Notes under the pieces: model-generated
What the model saw: the letters and a program-made list of their open reading frames with translations, nothing else
What the model was told of the DNA's origin: nothing
Databases searched by the model: none
In this document: in pieces, positions 62,631 to 64,000 of the stretch
How the letters are laid out: every line of letters starts with the position of its first letter
How positions within the stretch are numbered: position 1 is the first letter of the stretch
Program-made: the position numbers and the translations under genes
NCBI GenBank assembly: GCA_002418865.1
Contig: DIEY01000037.1
Span: forward strand, 118,858 to 182,857
DNA: 64,000 nucleotides
Direction: 5' to 3'
Origin: Bacteroidales bacterium UBA5762
GTDB taxonomy: Bacteria; Bacteroidota; Bacteroidia; Bacteroidales; TTA-H9

Positions 62631-64000
62631 ATGGATTTTAAAGATTTATTGCGGTATTACTTTGTTCAACTTTATGAGGAAAAGTTTTTAGGATTGCTCG
62701 AAGATTTTCTGGAGGAACTTGAATCAACAGCCAAGAATTTATCTTTAGCTGCCTTGCCCTCACAATGGTATAAAGATGCCGTAATCTATTCAACTTATGT
62801 TGATTTATTTAACAAAGATTTTCAGGGTTTGAGCGAGCGACTGGATTATCTGCAGCAACTCGGAATTGATTGTTTATGGTTATTACCCATTTTAGATTCA
62901 CCTATGAGGGATGCCGGATTCGATATTCGTGATTATCGCAGCATACGTCGAAGTTTGTTTAGTTTGCCCGAAGATGCTCCTGCAGAAATTACACAGCAAT
63001 TGTTTCGAGAATTTTTAAGCCAGGCGCATCAGAAAAATATTCGTGTAATTTTCGATATAGCCTTGAATCACACATCAGACCAACACCAATGGTTCCAGGA
63101 GTCCCGTAAAGGGCCTGAAAATCCTTACCGTAATTATTATATCTGGAATAAAGATACAAATAAGTATAAAGAAACCCGTTTGCTTTTTAAAGGACTTTGT
63201 CCAAGTAATTGGGAGTATGATAATGGGTGGTATTATTTCCATCGTTTCTATGAATTTCAACCCGATTTAAATTACCATAATCCCAATGTTTTACTGGAGA
63301 TGAGTCGCAATTTAATATTTTGGCTTTCGCAAGGAATAGATGGTTTTCGGGCTGATGCAATTCCCTTTTTATGGAAAAAAGATGGAACTAATTGTGAGAA
63401 TCTGCCACAGACACATATTATTGTGAAATTTTTCAGAGGAGTTATTGATGCGATAAGACCTGGTTCACTTTTATTGGCCGAGGCTTGCCAACCACCTAAT
63501 GAAGTCGTTAAATATTTTGGCAAGGGTGATGAATGCCATGCGGGATATCATTTCCCACTTATGCCTCAGATATTCTTATCTATGGCATTGGGCGATCGAC
63601 AGCCGGTTCAAAAAATATTGAGACCTGAAGTTACTCCCCCAATTCCCAAAATCTGTCAGTGGGTTACTTTTCTTCGACTTCACGACGAACTTACCCTCGA
63701 AATGGTTACCCCCGAAGAACGTGAAATTATGAATACACACTACCGTCATGATATCCGTTGGAATTTTCGAGAAGGAGAAGGTATATCGGCACGTCTGGCA
63801 GAGCTTTTTAGATTCGACCAAAGAAAGATTCTGCAAGCCTTTTCCATTATGCTCACATTACCAGGCTCGCCTGTGATTTATTATGGAGATGAACTTGGCA
63901 AAGGCAACGACGAAGAATGGTTCGAATATATGAAAACGCTTTCAGGTTATCCTGATAGTAGGTTTTATGTGAGAGGCCCCCTCAATTGGAAAGAAATAGA
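62631..64000 (+). CDS. GH13 trehalose-synthase-like enzyme, cut by window end
   Basis: The frame opens with ATG at 62631 and remains open to the right edge (456 codons visible). An N-terminal helical segment of about 45 residues precedes the GH13 barrel (QWYKDAVIYSTYVDLF). Catalytic residues are the nucleophile D242 in GFRADAI, acid/base E284 in LLAEACQ and the third carboxylate D352 in LHDELTLEM. DIALNHTSDQHQWF and LPGSPVIYYGDELG follow the GH13 pattern. The motifs FRLHDELTLE-type and SDQHQWFQESR point to the maltose glucosyltransferase (trehalose synthase) group, which interconverts maltose and trehalose. No signal peptide; cytosolic. Substrate is inferred; the C-terminus is not visible. 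Confidence 0.85.
   Translation, partial: MDFKDLLRYYFVQLYEEKFLGLLEDFLEELESTAKNLSLAALPSQWYKDAVIYSTYVDLFNKDFQGLSERLDYLQQLGIDCLWLLPILDSPMRDAGFDIRDYRSIRRSLFSLPEDAPAEITQQLFREFLSQAHQKNIRVIFDIALNHTSDQHQWFQESRKGPENPYRNYYIWNKDTNKYKETRLLFKGLCPSNWEYDNGWYYFHRFYEFQPDLNYHNPNVLLEMSRNLIFWLSQGIDGFRADAIPFLWKKDGTNCENLPQTHIIVKFFRGVIDAIRPGSLLLAEACQPPNEVVKYFGKGDECHAGYHFPLMPQIFLSMALGDRQPVQKILRPEVTPPIPKICQWVTFLRLHDELTLEMVTPEEREIMNTHYRHDIRWNFREGEGISARLAELFRFDQRKILQAFSIMLTLPGSPVIYYGDELGKGNDEEWFEYMKTLSGYPDSRFYVRGPLNWKEI

Overview
The window comes from an AT-rich chromosome of a Bacteroidota bacterium. The evidence is five proteins with type IX secretion (T9SS type A) C-terminal domains, SprB and SBBP repeats of gliding/adhesin proteins, IgGFc-binding-like domains, many -7 boxes of the TAnnTTTG type, and lipoproteins with short lipoboxes. 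No rRNA, tRNA, CRISPR array, transposase or phage gene was recognised.

Region 1 (1-22,804, all minus strand) is a surface-protein island. It starts with a giant repeat adhesin that runs off the left edge (at least 3,854 residues: about 16 Ig-like domains, a seven-repeat beta-propeller bracketed by two SprB repeats, then two further repeat families). Six medium-sized secreted proteins follow, numbered against the direction of transcription: two IgGFc-binding-like paralogs at the flanks, a PKD/P-domain protein, a 441-residue protein and a tandem pair of about 585 residues. All six end in the same kind of cysteine-containing beta-domain and in a near-identical C-terminal tail, PLPxPxxIxH(N/D/Q). 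This tail is the best candidate in the window for an undescribed sorting or anchoring signal. In the last member it is reachable only across an apparent frameshift.

Region 2 (23,000-27,800) holds a small hypothetical gene, an AlbA_2-type protein, a beta-phosphoglucomutase/GH65 phosphorylase fusion and a uridine-kinase-like P-loop protein with an altered Walker A motif. Region 3 (27,930-32,344) has two T9SS cargo proteins, each with a good terminator. Region 4 (32,458-43,608, minus strand) is metabolic: sucA-sucB (2-oxoglutarate dehydrogenase E1 and E2), an aminotransferase, a secreted glycosidase-like/SUMF1 fusion, and hydF-aspA, which points to [FeFe]-hydrogenase maturation and so to anaerobic hydrogen metabolism.

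Region 5 (44,289-57,539) has a two-gene T9SS cargo operon, a previously uncalled 48-residue lipoprotein, a secreted DNA/RNA nuclease, rdgB, ddl, and a PASTA - T9SS cargo - rluD run followed by pyrG. Region 6 (57,845-64,000) is sugar-related: a lipoprotein aldose 1-epimerase divergent from an SGLT-type sodium/sugar symporter, an LpxR-like outer-membrane lipid A deacylase with an N-terminal lipoprotein extension, and a GH13 trehalose-synthase-like enzyme cut by the right edge. The GH65 fusion, symporter, epimerase and GH13 enzyme suggest use of alpha-glucosidic disaccharides (maltose/trehalose type). That pathway reading is inference.
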